From: JAOUEE01 sp051011595
Lineage (GTDB): Bacteria; Actinomycetota; Acidimicrobiia; Acidimicrobiales; SHLQ01
Reading direction: 5' to 3'
Assembly (NCBI GenBank): GCA_051011595.1
Contig: JBPCTQ010000323.1
Coordinates: forward strand, 1-6,353
DNA length: 6,353 nucleotides
Shown: piece by piece, positions 6,159-6,353 of the stretch
How the letters are laid out: every line of letters begins with the position of its first letter
Position numbering within the stretch: the first letter of the stretch is position 1
The notes under the pieces: generated by a model
What the model was told of the DNA's origin: nothing
The model's database searches: none
Seen by the model: the letters and a program-made list of their open reading frames with translations, nothing else
Program-made: the position numbers and the translations under genes

Positions 6159-6198
6159 ATTTTCCAGCCCCTTTGCCCGTTGGTGGAAAGAGCTGAGC
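6159..6198 (-). promoter_or_regulatory. guaB3 leader with ribosome site and possible -10
   Basis: On the minus strand the leader holds AAAGGGG (6174-6168) nine bases before the guaB3 ATG, a plausible ribosome site. TAGGCT (6201-6196), at the upstream edge, fits the actinobacterial -10 pattern TANNNT but has no recognisable -35. It overlaps the stop codon of the open frame to the right, so guaB3 may have its own promoter or simply continue an operon. I see no riboswitch-like structure. Confidence 0.3.
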
Positions 6199-6353
6199 CT
6201 AGTCCCCCACACCCCCGCGCGGGCGCCATGGGCGAGCGGATTTCGGCCAGCCGATCAGCACCCGGGAGATCCACCCGATCTGGCGTGAGAAACCGGTCAG
6301 GGGGACCGCCAACTCACGCAATTTCGCCAAACCCCGAGGGGCCGACGTAGGAG
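6199..6353 (-). CDS. Possible C-terminal end of an unidentified upstream gene (partial)
   Basis: A minus-strand frame is open from the window edge (first full codon at 6351) to a TAG at 6201-6199. It gives a 50-aa tail that includes LRELAVPLTGFSRQIGWISR, VLIGWPK and an Arg/Pro/Gly-rich end. By eye about three quarters of third positions are G or C, consistent with coding but not decisive in high-GC DNA. It would end 40 nt before the guaB3 start, on the same strand. Canonical guaB often precedes guaB3 in actinobacteria, but this tail does not look like the C-terminus of an IMP dehydrogenase. No start or domain is visible, so it may be non-coding. Confidence 0.3.
   Translation of the reverse strand, partial: PTSAPRGLAKLRELAVPLTGFSRQIGWISRVLIGWPKSARPWRPRGGVGD

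Noticed and set aside
6214..6223. Perfect 10-base palindrome CCCGCGCGGG upstream of guaB3
   Set aside because: Short self-complementary GC runs are frequent in such DNA, it has no loop to form a stable hairpin, and it lies within the possible coding tail at the right edge. Not enough to call an operator.

Overview
The window is high-GC DNA with the look of an actinobacterial chromosome. The best guide to the organism is the minus-strand pair guaB3-guaA: the CBS-free, actinobacterial-type IMP dehydrogenase followed 17 nt later by GMP synthase. A TIGR03086-type (mycothiol-dependent isomerase-like) protein and a 4HBT_3-type thioesterase fit the same phylum. Secreted proteins with a single S-layer-homology segment and with RTX-like repeats ending in a Cys pair suggest class Acidimicrobiia, but this is an inference from protein style, not a proven placement. 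I see no phage gene, transposase, integrase, CRISPR array, tRNA or rRNA.

Layout from left to right: (1) 49-798 (+), a secreted protein with one S-layer-homology-like segment, preceded by a stem-loop that abuts its Shine-Dalgarno. (2) 823-860, a strong GC-rich hairpin between convergent genes, probably a bidirectional terminator. (3) 880-1716 (-), an acyl-CoA thioesterase-like double-hotdog protein. (4) 1717-1874, a divergent intergenic region. (5) 1875-2834 (+), a secreted protein whose C-terminal half is twelve gapless nine-residue RTX-like calcium-binding repeats. (6) 2844-3398 (-), a DinB/mycothiol-isomerase-like putative metal-binding protein. (7) 3424-4977 (-), guaA. (8) 4995-6158 (-), guaB3. 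(9) 6199-6353 (-), an open frame entering from the right edge that may be the tail of an upstream gene.

guaB3 and guaA carry out the two steps from IMP through XMP to GMP. They are close enough to be one transcript reading leftward, possibly continuing into the gene at 2844-3398, whose start lies 25 nt after the guaA stop. The two plus-strand genes encode exported proteins of the cell surface or medium and alternate with minus-strand cytoplasmic genes. Nothing shows that they work with the purine genes.

No undescribed multi-gene system is evident. The points most worth a second look are the uninterrupted 12 x 9 RTX array with an unrecognised N-terminal domain, the hairpin placed directly before the ribosome binding site of the first gene, the competing hairpins in the guaA/downstream-gene junction, and the unidentified reading frame upstream of guaB3.
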